A model generated the notes under the pieces. That model was not told the DNA's origin. It searched no databases and saw nothing but the letters and a program-made list of their open reading frames with translations. The translations under genes were made by a program, and so were the position numbers. DNA of 64,000 nucleotides from Clostridiales bacterium. Its GTDB lineage: Bacteria; Bacillota; Clostridia; DUPQ01. Below, one piece after another: positions 54,213-62,985 of this stretch (the stretch's first letter is position 1; every line of letters starts with the position of its first letter). The stretch lies in assembly GCA_023145435.1 (NCBI GenBank), contig JAGLDS010000002.1, positions 76,675 to 140,674 on the forward strand, given 5' to 3'.

Positions 54213-55315
54213 TGTGCACTCCTGCTTTTTTGTCTAATAACTTCAAATAGTCCTAATTTAGTAAATCCTCCAATTGTTAATTGCATCTTATCATTAACCA
54301 TAATTTCTTTAAAATTTTTCATACAAGCTTTTTGTATTGCTTTGTTTTCAGATTTAATAAAATCAATAATAATGATTCCACCAATATTTCTAAGTCTTAT
54401 TTGTCTAGCACTTTCAATAGCTGCTTCTATATTAGTTTGTAAAAATGTATCATATGCTTCTTTCTTATTAGTAGCTTTTCCAGAATTTACATCAATAACC
54501 GTCATAGCTTCTGTGTAATTAATAAGTAAATAGCCTCCTGATTTTAGCCATATTTTTTTAAATAATATAGTATTTAGTTGAGATGTTATATTATAATAAT
54601 CAAACAAGTTATATTCTTTTGTATATAATTTGATATTTGCTTTATCTTTTATTAATTCATAATAATGATTATATAAATCAATATCATCAGTAATTAGTAT
54701 ATCTTTTTCAAGGTCATAATATTTTTTTAACATTTTCAATATATAATTATCAGCTTGATGCAAAGTATATCCTTGGCTTACATTATGAAATTGGTCCATT
54801 ATATGATCAAATTGAGCAAAAAGTTGCTCTATATCTTTTTTAATACTTTCTTTTAAAGCATGTAAAGCATTTGTTCTAATTACTATAAAATATTCATCCC
54901 TATTATATTCATCCGCTAATTGTTTAAGTTGATTTCTTATATCTTTATCTGTGATTTTACTAGACACACCACATTTTCCTTTTCCTTTTCCCGCCACAGC
55001 ATATTGCCCTGCTAAATATATAACATCAGATAAGCTTGCTCCTTTTTCGCCAACTCTTTCTTTTTTTATCTGCACAATTAATTCATCACCAATACGGTAT
55101 TTTTTTTCTTTAACAGGTAAATATCCTGTTTTTTCATCACCAATATCCACAAAAACAGCATTTAGAGATGGAGCTAACGATTGTATTTTGCCCTTAATTA
55201 TTGTATCTACAGAAAAACTATTTTTTTGATTTATGAAATACTCTGTAACCAATTTATTAGTTTCGATTACCATTTCTTGTTTATCTTTCATGGTAACATA
55301 GCAAGTTTTGCTCAT
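54209..55315 (-). CDS. rng: Ribonuclease G/E family endonuclease
   Basis: A 368-residue RNase E/G catalytic domain. Residues 38-100 form the S1 RNA-binding domain (IIKGKIQSLAPSLNAVFVDIGDEKTGYLP). The DNase-like part has the metal-binding aspartates in TVIDVNSGK and IIIIDFIKSE. The Zn-link cysteines of E. coli RNase E and the long C-terminal scaffold are absent, as in many Firmicutes-type RNase G. It takes part in rRNA/mRNA processing. It follows the DUF2344 gene by two bases, a conserved order in Clostridia-type genomes. Confidence 0.9.
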   Translation of the reverse strand: MSKTCYVTMKDKQEMVIETNKLVTEYFINQKNSFSVDTIIKGKIQSLAPSLNAVFVDIGDEKTGYLPVKEKKYRIGDELIVQIKKERVGEKGASLSDVIYLAGQYAVAGKGKGKCGVSSKITDKDIRNQLKQLADEYNRDEYFIVIRTNALHALKESIKKDIEQLFAQFDHIMDQFHNVSQGYTLHQADNYILKMLKKYYDLEKDILITDDIDLYNHYYELIKDKANIKLYTKEYNLFDYYNITSQLNTILFKKIWLKSGGYLLINYTEAMTVIDVNSGKATNKKEAYDTFLQTNIEAAIESARQIRLRNIGGIIIIDFIKSENKAIQKACMKNFKEIMVNDKMQLTIGGFTKLGLFEVIRQKSRSAQ

Positions 55316-55317
55316 GA

Positions 55318-55992
55318 TTACTCTCCTAAAACTATTTTTTCAAGTGGTGTTACTAATTTTTCATCTCTATTAGTAAAAAGTGCAATTCTCTTGATTGAAA
55401 TTTCTCTAATTGTTTCATCTATATATTGTGATATAGCTTGTAAAAATAGTCTTGGATGTAAATTCCCAAAACTACCTGCTTGACATGTTAACGTCATAAC
55501 ATTTTCATTTGCAACAAGTTGTTTTATCATAGGTTTAATATCAATTATTTTTATTTTCTTTTTTCTGGTTTTTTCAATTTCAATTACTGTTAACTCATGG
55601 ACTTGCTCTATAATTTGTTGACAAGTAAGTGAACTATTAACAGTTATTTCATATATAGCTAAAGTTATGTCACTCATTATATTTTTCTTATTAAATAAGT
55701 ATCCTCCATCAATTACATTAAATCCAGGTGGTATTTCTTTTTGTAATAATTTAATTACTTCTTTTACATCATACTCTTCATCAAAATATATGTCAGCATA
55801 TTCTGCAAGCGATGTAACTCCCACTGGTAATGGTAATCCAAATACTAAATGCATTTGAGGATTAAAACCCATTGAGTAATGGCATTTTAGGCGTGTCCGT
55901 CTAAGTGCTCTTATGAAAACTTTCATGGTTTCAAGATGAGACACAAATTTAACTAGCTCTTCCTTTTGGTATTTAATTCTGATTATGTTCAA
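55318..55992 (-). CDS. DUF2344 (TIGR03936) radical-SAM-associated protein
   Basis: A 224-residue protein of the DUF2344/TIGR03936 family, with start LNIIRIKYQKEELVKFVSHLETMKVFIRALRR and MGFNPQMHLVFGLPLPVGVTSLAEY as the family signature. Its function is unknown, but it nearly always follows the radical SAM protein gene (as here) or is fused to it, so they probably work together. The TTG at 55990-55992 preceded by AGAGGGG is the likely start; it lies inside the end of the upstream gene, giving a 20-base overlap. Confidence 0.85.
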   Translation of the reverse strand: MNIIRIKYQKEELVKFVSHLETMKVFIRALRRTRLKCHYSMGFNPQMHLVFGLPLPVGVTSLAEYADIYFDEEYDVKEVIKLLQKEIPPGFNVIDGGYLFNKKNIMSDITLAIYEITVNSSLTCQQIIEQVHELTVIEIEKTRKKKIKIIDIKPMIKQLVANENVMTLTCQAGSFGNLHPRLFLQAISQYIDETIREISIKRIALFTNRDEKLVTPLEKIVLGE

Positions 55993-57802
55993 GACAAATC
56001 CCCTCTTGATATTTCTGTATACCACAATAGGTACACGCTTCCATACAATTTTCTGTTGTTTTTACCTCATATGCTTTATATTTTTCTTTTAACAGATGTT
56101 TTTTATTTACACCAATGTCAATAAAATCCCATGGTAGTATTTCATCATCTTCTCTTTTCCTTAAATTATAGAGATCAGGATTTATTCCACATGTTTTAAA
56201 AGCTTCTATCCATTTATCATAATTAAAGAATTGCCCCCAGCTATCAAACTTACATCCATTTTTATATGCTTCATAAATAACTTGACTTAGTTTTCTATCT
56301 CCTCTTGCAATTACTCCTTCTATGGAAGATACATCAGGATCATGCCAATTATATTTTACTTTTCTAGATTGACCAATAACATTATTTAGATATGTAAACT
56401 TTTCTTTCATTAATTCAATATTATCCTGTGGTTCCCATTGAAATGGTGTGAAAGCTTTTGGAACAAAAAAGGCGGTACTAACTGTTAATGTTAATCCTTT
56501 TTTACTTTTATAAGTACTTTCCTTATAAATCCTTAGAATTTCAAAAACTAAATCAGCAATTCCTTTAACATCATCCATATTTTCTGTTGGAAGTCCTAAC
56601 ATAAAATACAATTTAATATTAGTCCAGCCATTTTTTATAGCTAGTTCACTTGATGTGAAAATATCATTTTCTGTAATATTCTTATTAATTACATCACGTA
56701 ATCGTTGTGTACCAGCTTCTGGTGCAAATGTTAATCCTGACTTTCTAATAGCACTTGCTTTTTTAAGCAACTCAATAGTAAAGTTATCAATTCTTAATGA
56801 TGGTAAACTTAAACTTACTTGTTGGCCATCTGTTAATTCAAGTAAACCATTAATTAATTCTTCAAATTGTGAGTAATCACTTGTACTTAATGAAGATAAA
56901 GATAGTTCTTCATAACCTGAAGAATCTAATAAAGATTTACTTTGTTTAATAAGAGTTTTAGGTGTCTTTTCTCTAACTGGACGATAAATATATCCTGCCT
57001 GACAAAAACGACAACCTCTACTACAACCTCTAAATAGTTCTACCATGACACGATCATGGACAATATTCATATATGGAACAATAAATTTATCAGGATAAAC
57101 AACCTGATCAAAATTCTTTATTATTCTTTTTTCAATGGAATCGGTTACTCCCTCTTTAATAGTTCCATCTTCATTATATGTAATATTATAAAGTGACGGA
57201 ACATAGACCCCAATAAGTTTAGATAAAGATAATAGAGTTTGTTTTCTAGAATTGTTTTTTTCTTTTGCTAATATTATTACATCCATTACTTCATTTATAA
57301 CTTCTTCACCTTCGCCTATCATAAAAAAGTCAATAAAGTCAGCCATTGGTTCTGGATTCATAGCACATGGTCCACCTGCACAAATCAAGGGATCCTTTTC
57401 TTTACGTTCACTAGAAAAAATTTGAATATCTGATAAATCCAACATATTTAAAACATTGGTAAAACTCATTTCATATTGTAATGTAAAGCCTATAACATCA
57501 AATTCTTTTACTGGTTTTTTTGTTTCAAGTGAAGTTAATAATAAATTGTGTTCACGCATTTTTTCTTCTAAATCTACCCACGGTGTAAATACTCTTTCGC
57601 AAACAGTATCATCGCGAAGATTAAGTATATGATATAAAATCTTCATACCTAGATGTGACATTCCTATTTCATATACATCTGGAAAACAAAAAGCAAAACT
57701 TGCTTTCATATCATCATGATTTTTAATAATTGAATTGAGTTCTCCCCCTGTATATCTGACGGGTTTTTCTACATCTCTTAAGAGTTGGTCATATGTAATC
57801 AT
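55973..57802 (-). CDS. B12-binding-domain/radical SAM protein (TIGR03960 family)
   Basis: A 609-residue protein of the TIGR03960 family. An N-terminal B12-binding-like Rossmann segment (FCFPDVYEIGMSHLGMKILYHI) is followed by the radical SAM domain with the cluster motif CSRGCRFCQAGYIYRP and by a C-terminal cysteine motif (CMEACTYCG). It presumably modifies RNA or protein, but its substrate is not established. The ATG at 57800-57802, after GAAAGGA, is preferred over an upstream in-frame start. It heads the TIGR03960-DUF2344-rng-UroD-pepF operon behind an extended -10 promoter. Confidence 0.88.
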   Translation of the reverse strand: MITYDQLLRDVEKPVRYTGGELNSIIKNHDDMKASFAFCFPDVYEIGMSHLGMKILYHILNLRDDTVCERVFTPWVDLEEKMREHNLLLTSLETKKPVKEFDVIGFTLQYEMSFTNVLNMLDLSDIQIFSSERKEKDPLICAGGPCAMNPEPMADFIDFFMIGEGEEVINEVMDVIILAKEKNNSRKQTLLSLSKLIGVYVPSLYNITYNEDGTIKEGVTDSIEKRIIKNFDQVVYPDKFIVPYMNIVHDRVMVELFRGCSRGCRFCQAGYIYRPVREKTPKTLIKQSKSLLDSSGYEELSLSSLSTSDYSQFEELINGLLELTDGQQVSLSLPSLRIDNFTIELLKKASAIRKSGLTFAPEAGTQRLRDVINKNITENDIFTSSELAIKNGWTNIKLYFMLGLPTENMDDVKGIADLVFEILRIYKESTYKSKKGLTLTVSTAFFVPKAFTPFQWEPQDNIELMKEKFTYLNNVIGQSRKVKYNWHDPDVSSIEGVIARGDRKLSQVIYEAYKNGCKFDSWGQFFNYDKWIEAFKTCGINPDLYNLRKREDDEILPWDFIDIGVNKKHLLKEKYKAYEVKTTENCMEACTYCGIQKYQEGICLEHNQN

Positions 57803-57836
57803 GTATGTCCTTTCAGTACTGTTATGTTGTACTGAT

Positions 57837-57865
57837 ATAGTAACATTTGCATATAAAATACGCAA
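57837..57865 (-). promoter_or_regulatory. Promoter of the radical SAM/rng operon
   Basis: On the minus strand TTGCGT (57860-57865) and TGTTACTAT (TACTAT at 57837-57842, with TG as extended -10) are 17 bp apart. It lies about 35 bases upstream of the first gene and downstream of the DUF3048 terminator. Confidence 0.65.
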
Positions 57866-57936
57866 TTTAAAATTATTTTTAATGAATCATTAAGATAGAA
57901 ATTTTTTCGAAAATATTTAATATCATATAAAAAAAA

Positions 57937-57954
57937 GAGCCTCTATTGAGGCTC
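57937..57954 (-). terminator. Terminator after the DUF3048 gene
   Basis: A perfect 7-bp stem GAGCCTC / GAGGCTC (57948-57954 and 57937-57943) with a 4-base loop, followed on the minus strand by eight T residues. It lies seven bases after the DUF3048 stop codon and ends the ireB-ruvX operon. Confidence 0.92.
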
Positions 57955-57960
57955 GAAATT

Positions 57961-58998
57961 TTATAGAATTAATAGTTCCACATAAGTCGGAATAATTTGT
58001 ATCCAAGTTTTACCTTCATTTAGTACAATTTCGTGACCATCTGAGTCTTTATAAATTGTAGGAGAATTCTCATCAGCTTTTTCCCATGTTACTTCAATAC
58101 ATTTACCTAAAGTACAGTAATAACCTTCACCACTACCTATTGTCTCTAGTGCTTGTCTACCTGAATCATCTCCTTCGATGGTTGCATTATTAACTTTTTG
58201 AATGATTATATTAGTTACTGATAGTGAATCTCCTGTATTTCTATCAGTATGTGTTTCTCCATTACGATTTCTAAAATATAACTGTTTTTCTTCATCAAAC
58301 ATATATGTTGAGAAACTAATAGCTGAATAAGCAATGTTAATAATTTTTGCATCAATTCCTTTTTCTAATATAATAGGGCTTTCGCTATATTCAGGATGTC
58401 CTATTAAATCAGTTTCTAAAGAAATACCTTTTTTTGCAATATACGCATATATATCTTCACTATTAGTATATGTATCCTGCCAATTATTAGGATTATCTGT
58501 AATATCTTCAAAAATCTTATTAGCATCTTTAGTACCATCAAGTGAATCAATCCACTCTTCATAATCTATTTGAGCTAAAGCTGAAGGACTCCCACCGTTA
58601 TGAACAAATATTCCATCATACGGAAGAATAAAATCTAGCATATAGTCTCTTGCACTTCTAACTGGACCTATTAACGCTAAATCCTGTTCCCAAAACATAG
58701 CAATATATCTTGTTATACCACCTTCTACAACAAATTCATAAACTATTTGAGCTTGTGATAATCCAGCCTGTGGGAATGGATATTCCCCCTGATTATCAAT
58801 TACCACAGCAATTGGTCGTACTCCATCATGTGCAACGCCATCTGGGTAAATTACAACAGGTGTTGGTGTACTAGTTGGTGTGGCTACTTCAGAAGCTGTT
58901 GGCGTAGGTGATTCACTTTCAACTACATCAGCTTTTTTACAAGATACTATTGGTAAAATTAACATCACTATTAAAATAATGGCGATTACTTTTTTCAT
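57961..58998 (-). CDS. DUF3048 family lipoprotein (YerB-like)
   Basis: A 345-residue protein. The N-terminal signal peptide ends in the lipobox LPIVSC (Cys20), so it is membrane-anchored outside the cell. A Thr/Pro-rich linker (residues 28-50) precedes the DUF3048 domain (RPIAVVIDNQGEYPFPQAGLSQA, and FWEQDLALIGPVRSARDY), as in Bacillus YerB. Its function is unknown. The gene is the last in the ireB-AKR-ruvX-DUF1292 operon and follows DUF1292 by nine bases. Confidence 0.88.
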   Translation of the reverse strand: MKKVIAIILIVMLILPIVSCKKADVVESESPTPTASEVATPTSTPTPVVIYPDGVAHDGVRPIAVVIDNQGEYPFPQAGLSQAQIVYEFVVEGGITRYIAMFWEQDLALIGPVRSARDYMLDFILPYDGIFVHNGGSPSALAQIDYEEWIDSLDGTKDANKIFEDITDNPNNWQDTYTNSEDIYAYIAKKGISLETDLIGHPEYSESPIILEKGIDAKIINIAYSAISFSTYMFDEEKQLYFRNRNGETHTDRNTGDSLSVTNIIIQKVNNATIEGDDSGRQALETIGSGEGYYCTLGKCIEVTWEKADENSPTIYKDSDGHEIVLNEGKTWIQIIPTYVELLIL

Positions 58999-59007
58999 AA
59001 ATTCCTC

Positions 59008-59274
59008 CTAGTTTGCTAAACCATTTCCTTCAATTTTTTCTTCAAATAATTTAAAAATCATTTCACGTTCTTCTTCATCTTCTACAGTTTCTAATCTGTC
59101 AAAATTTTCATCTTCCATAAATTTAAAAACATAAGACAACTCATCTGTTTCATCATCACTTTGAAGCAGCACATATTTGCTATCCATATATTCTACCATT
59201 TCAATTACTTTCATGTCTATTAACTGACCATTATCATCTTCTAATGTGACAATGCCATCTTTATTTTGATCCAT
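59008..59274 (-). CDS. DUF1292 family protein (YrzB-like)
   Basis: An 88-residue acidic protein of the DUF1292 family (DGIVTLEDDNGQ, FKFMEDE, then REMIFKLFEEKIE). These small proteins follow ireB and ruvX in many Firmicutes; their role is not known. It sits 11 bases after ruvX with a GGAG-type site and nine bases before the DUF3048 gene, in the expected place. Confidence 0.87.
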   Translation of the reverse strand: MDQNKDGIVTLEDDNGQLIDMKVIEMVEYMDSKYVLLQSDDETDELSYVFKFMEDENFDRLETVEDEEEREMIFKLFEEKIEGNGLAN

Positions 59275-59285
59275 TTTGTTCTCCT

Positions 59286-59699
59286 TTATATACTATCAAG
59301 GTATGACTGCAATATATAGCATGCAGCAATTTTATCAACCTTGCCTTTATTATGTCCAGTTTTTATGCCTCTTTCGTGCATATTTCTATGGGCGGCCTTT
59401 GACGTTAAACGCTCGTCCCAAAAGATTATATCAACATTTGTATATTTTGCAAGTTTGTCAGCAAATAAAATAGTTTTATTTGCCCTCTCGCCTAGTGTAC
59501 CATCCATATTTTTAGGCATACCTAAAACTATTTTTTCCACATTATACTTAGTTATAATACTAGCAATTATTTCAGCTAATTGCTTCATACTGTCATTTTT
59601 TCTAACAATAGTATCAAGACCAGTAGCTAACATCATAAGAGCATCACACTTTGCTATTCCAACTCGCTTATCACCATAATCAATTCCTAAAACTATCAT
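59286..59699 (-). CDS. ruvX: Holliday junction resolvase-like RuvX (YqgF family)
   Basis: A 137-residue RuvX/YqgF homologue with the RNase H-like fold: GIDYGDKRVGIA at the start, VLGMPKNMDGTLG in the middle and FWDERLTSKAAH near the end, which supply the acidic active-site residues. It is needed for 16S rRNA 5' end maturation and resolves branched DNA. The ATG at 59697-59699 follows AGGTG; the GTG six bases upstream is part of that ribosome binding site. It is downstream of an aldo/keto reductase gene. Confidence 0.92.
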   Translation of the reverse strand: MIVLGIDYGDKRVGIAKCDALMMLATGLDTIVRKNDSMKQLAEIIASIITKYNVEKIVLGMPKNMDGTLGERANKTILFADKLAKYTNVDIIFWDERLTSKAAHRNMHERGIKTGHNKGKVDKIAACYILQSYLDSI

Positions 59700-59708
59700 T
59701 TTCACCTG

Positions 59709-60656
59709 CTAATATATTTTAATTGCAAATGCATCACATACTGATGCACAATAACCACAAAGTGCGCAATTTTCATGGTCAACTACTATTTTTCCATCTT
59801 TAAAGCTTAGCGCATTAGACGGACATCTTTCAATGCATTTCTTGCACTTTTCACACCAAAATTCTATATGTAATTGACGATTTTGTAAAGAAACTTTTTC
59901 TCTAAGGTTTTCACTGATTTTTTTATTTGAAAATATAGCTATATTCATATCTACTTCTGATATACTTTTCATACCAACAGCTATACTATCAATATTATTA
60001 TTTTGAAATAAATAAGAAAAACATTCATCATAATTTAAAATGCAATTTCCTCCACCTAGAGGTTTCATTGTAACTATACCTTTTCCATGTTCTTTAGCTT
60101 TGCTTATGGCAGCTTCCATCTCAATTAGTGTGCCATCTATTATTCCAAGGCCTCTAATGTTTAGCATAGGAGCTATTATATCTATTTCTTTTTTTAAGCT
60201 GGCAACGTTAACAACTTCAATTGCATGAGTTGACACACCTACTGCCTTAATTTTTCCAAGTTCTTTTTGATTTAAGTAGTAATCAAGAGCATCTTGGTGC
60301 CCTTTTAAAGTTAATTCACTTTCTTGTTCGTGTAGCATAAATATATCTATTGTATCCATATCAAGAGACTTTCTTGCTTGTTCAAGACTAGCTTTTGCTT
60401 GTTCTTTACTATATGCATATGATTTTGTAGAAATAACAGGTGTAATATTAGCTTTTTTAATAGCCTCTTTGATGTATGGATAAGTTCCATATAATTGAGC
60501 TGTGTCAATAAAATTTATACCTTGTGTTAATGCATGTGCAATAATAGAAGAACCCTCATCAATTGGCATATTTGCCTGTAAGGGTCCAATGGTTAGGGCT
60601 CCAAAACATAACTTACTTACTAATATGCCTGTTTTCCCTAGAAGTATTTTATTCAT
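59709..60656 (-). CDS. Aldo/keto reductase with C-terminal 4Fe-4S domain
   Basis: A 315-residue protein. Residues 1-245 are an aldo/keto reductase barrel with the tetrad segment [11 protein letters not shown] (Asp, Tyr) and the lysine in VISTKSY. Residues 260-310 form a ferredoxin-like domain with two 4Fe-4S motifs ([12 protein letters not shown] and [11 protein letters not shown]). This pairing is common in anaerobes and suggests ferredoxin-linked carbonyl reduction. The gene overlaps ireB by eight bases and separates it from ruvX. The substrate is unknown. Confidence 0.88.
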   Translation of the reverse strand: MNKILLGKTGILVSKLCFGALTIGPLQANMPIDEGSSIIAHALTQGINFIDTAQLYGTYPYIKEAIKKANITPVISTKSYAYSKEQAKASLEQARKSLDMDTIDIFMLHEQESELTLKGHQDALDYYLNQKELGKIKAVGVSTHAIEVVNVASLKKEIDIIAPMLNIRGLGIIDGTLIEMEAAISKAKEHGKGIVTMKPLGGGNCILNYDECFSYLFQNNNIDSIAVGMKSISEVDMNIAIFSNKKISENLREKVSLQNRQLHIEFWCEKCKKCIERCPSNALSFKDGKIVVDHENCALCGYCASVCDAFAIKIY

Positions 60657-60903
60657 TAATAGCTAATATATAACTTTTTACTAGTTCTTCTATGATTTCG
60701 TCTCTCTCTAATTGTCTTATGGCTTTTCTTGCCCCATTAAAACTAGTAATATATGTTGGATCACCTGACATCAAATAACCGGCAATTTGATTTACAGGGT
60801 TATAGCCTTTTTCTTTTAATGCAGTTGCTACAATATTTAAAATCTCTCTAGCTTTATCTGCTTTTTCAGATGAAATATTAAGTTCAAGTGTTTCACCGTT
60901 CAT
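60649..60903 (-). CDS. ireB: IreB family regulatory phosphoprotein
   Basis: An 84-residue protein with the conserved IreB (UPF0297) core: [29 protein letters not shown] and [21 protein letters not shown]. In Enterococcus, IreB is phosphorylated by the PASTA kinase IreK and affects antimicrobial tolerance. It is usually the gene before ruvX; here an aldo/keto reductase gene comes between and overlaps its stop. GGAGGA precedes the ATG, and a promoter lies at 60932-60960. Confidence 0.93.
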   Translation of the reverse strand: MNGETLELNISSEKADKAREILNIVATALKEKGYNPVNQIAGYLMSGDPTYITSFNGARKAIRQLERDEIIEELVKSYILAINE

Positions 60904-60931
60904 TTATGTCTCCTCCATTTTGTATATTCTA

Positions 60932-60960
60932 ATAGTATTATATTTTAACCATAACTTCAA
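60932..60960 (-). promoter_or_regulatory. Promoter of the ireB-ruvX operon
   Basis: On the minus strand TTGAAG (60955-60960) and TACTAT (60932-60937) are 17 bp apart, starting just six bases after the end of the TVP38 gene. This gives ireB and its followers their own promoter. Confidence 0.62.
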
Positions 60961-60966
60961 CTGATG

Positions 60967-61683
60967 TTATAAACTTTTATATATCTTTTTAAAGTAAATT
61001 TCCACCTTTTCTCCAAATTTAATAGATAATGCAATTAGTAATATTGAAATTATACCAATAATCACCCACTGCCAGAGAAGTAATTTGATAACACCTGCTC
61101 CGATATAACTTGATAATAATATTCCAGGAGTTCTTCCAACAACAACCAATATCGCAAATAATCCAAATTTAATTTTTGAAACTCCAGCAATTAAACAAAG
61201 TGCATCATCTGGGAAAAAAGGAAATAAAAATACTGTTAATACTACAATAAAACTTCTCCCAAAGAATGTATCTGAATATTTATTATATGTATCATAACCA
61301 ACCAATTTAATAACTAAAGGTTTCCCAAAAAATCTAGCTAGCCAGTAACCAATTATTGAACCTACAAAAATACCAATAGCACCATACAAAAAACCTTCCC
61401 ACACCCCAAAAATTGCGCCACCTGCTAATGTAGTTACATTTCCTGGAATAGGAGCAATAATAACTTGAATTATCTGAATTAATAAAAATATTAATGGAGC
61501 CAATATCCCATATCCTTCAACATACTCTTGTAATTGATCTTGTGATGAAAATACATTAGTTATTTGTGTAATTGTTTGTCTACCAAAAGGAGTTAAAAAA
61601 AATACAACTACAATTATAACTACAATCCCAAGTATAATATAGCGACGTTTTTTTATTTTTTCTAATTGAACTTGTTTATCCAT
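60967..61683 (-). CDS. TVP38/TMEM64 family membrane protein
   Basis: A 238-residue polytopic membrane protein of the TVP38/TMEM64 (DedA-related) family. It carries APIPGNVTTLAGGAIFGVWEGFLYGAIGIFVGSIIGYWLARFFG near residue 78, with the conserved glycine-rich re-entrant motif, and later FLFPFFPDDALCLIAGVSKI. Such proteins are thought to be lipid scramblases or transporters. The ATG at 61681-61683 lies inside the last bases of mtaB, which overlaps by eight bases. Confidence 0.87.
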   Translation of the reverse strand: MDKQVQLEKIKKRRYIILGIVVIIVVVFFLTPFGRQTITQITNVFSSQDQLQEYVEGYGILAPLIFLLIQIIQVIIAPIPGNVTTLAGGAIFGVWEGFLYGAIGIFVGSIIGYWLARFFGKPLVIKLVGYDTYNKYSDTFFGRSFIVVLTVFLFPFFPDDALCLIAGVSKIKFGLFAILVVVGRTPGILLSSYIGAGVIKLLLWQWVIIGIISILLIALSIKFGEKVEIYFKKIYKSL

Positions 61684-62950
61684 TAACAACACCTTTTAAA
61701 TGTGTACCATGATTTTCTTTAATTAATACTTGTATTTCAACATTCTCATTAATATCTACATTATCAATAAGTACTGTTATATAGTTTCTTGTATGACCTT
61801 TCATATACTTACCTTCTATTTCCTCTGTTAATACATTTACTTTTTTCCCAATATAATTATCAAGGAAATCATATGTCATCTTCTTTGCTACATTTGATAA
61901 TCGTTTAGCTCTATCACTTTTTACTTGTTTGGGTATTTGATCAATCATATCATATGCTTTTGTTCCTTTACGTTTTGAAAAAGGAAAAACATGTACTTTT
62001 AAAAACTTCATCTTTTTTACAAACGTCATGCTTTTTAAAAAATCGTCTTCTGTTTCACCTGGAAATCCAACAATTATATCTGTAGTTATTGAACAATCAG
62101 GTAATTGCTCATAAATGAGTAAAGCTGCTCTATTAAAATCACTAATACTATATTTTCTATTCATTCTTTTTAACGTCTTATCATGACCTGCCTGTAATGA
62201 CAGGTGAAAGTGATGACAGAATTTATCCATTTTTTTCACTTGATTAATAAAATCAGGTGTTATAACTGTAGGTTCTAGAGAACTAAGTCGTATTCTATGT
62301 AATCCCTTTATTTTTTGTAGTTTTTGCAATACATCTAGCAATGTAACTTCATGTAAGTCACTTCCATATGAATCAAGGTGTATACCTGTCAATACAATTT
62401 CTTTAATCCCACGATTTGTTAAATCAACAACTTCATTAACAATATCCGTTAATTTTCGACTTCTAACTGGTCCTCTCACAAAAGGAATAATACAATAAGT
62501 ACAAAAGTTTGCACAACCATCTTGTATCTTCACATATGCTCGAGTACGAGAATCAGTTATTGCATCTTCAAATTCATTATACGTCTTAATTGACATAATA
62601 TCTTTTACACAACTAACATGCTTATTAATGTATTCAACTATCTTGCCTTTTTCTTGATTTCCTAAAACAATATCTGCATTTGTTAGTAGCTTTACTTCAT
62701 TTGGTGTATTTTGTGCTAAACAGCCTGTGACAACCACAACTGCTAATTCGTTAATTCTTTTAGCTTTTCTTGCCATTTGTCTGGATTTTTTTGCAGCCAT
62801 TTCAGTAACCGTACATGTATTAATAACATATAAGTCAGCTTTACTTTTAAAATCAACTAACTCATATCCATTTGCTAATAATGCATTACTCATGGCATCA
62901 CTTTCGTATTGATTAACTTTGCACCCTAAAGTAGTAATTGCAAATTTCAA
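61676..62950 (-). CDS. mtaB: tRNA t6A37 methylthiotransferase
   Basis: A 424-residue MiaB-family radical SAM enzyme. The N-terminal UPF0004 domain has three cysteines (TTLGCKVNQYESD, VINTCTVT, VVTGCLAQ). The radical SAM motif is CANFCTYCIIPFVRG. A C-terminal TRAM domain follows. The LGCKVNQYES start and the RSRKLTDIVNEV segment fit the MtaB group, which makes ms2t6A37 in tRNA, and argue against MiaB or RimO. The start is probably TTG after GGAGAAATTA. It is downstream of ygiQ. Confidence 0.93.
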   Translation of the reverse strand: MKFAITTLGCKVNQYESDAMSNALLANGYELVDFKSKADLYVINTCTVTEMAAKKSRQMARKAKRINELAVVVVTGCLAQNTPNEVKLLTNADIVLGNQEKGKIVEYINKHVSCVKDIMSIKTYNEFEDAITDSRTRAYVKIQDGCANFCTYCIIPFVRGPVRSRKLTDIVNEVVDLTNRGIKEIVLTGIHLDSYGSDLHEVTLLDVLQKLQKIKGLHRIRLSSLEPTVITPDFINQVKKMDKFCHHFHLSLQAGHDKTLKRMNRKYSISDFNRAALLIYEQLPDCSITTDIIVGFPGETEDDFLKSMTFVKKMKFLKVHVFPFSKRKGTKAYDMIDQIPKQVKSDRAKRLSNVAKKMTYDFLDNYIGKKVNVLTEEIEGKYMKGHTRNYITVLIDNVDINENVEIQVLIKENHGTHLKGVVNG

Positions 62951-62985
62951 ATAATTTCTCCAATCATTATTTACTTACTGTTATT

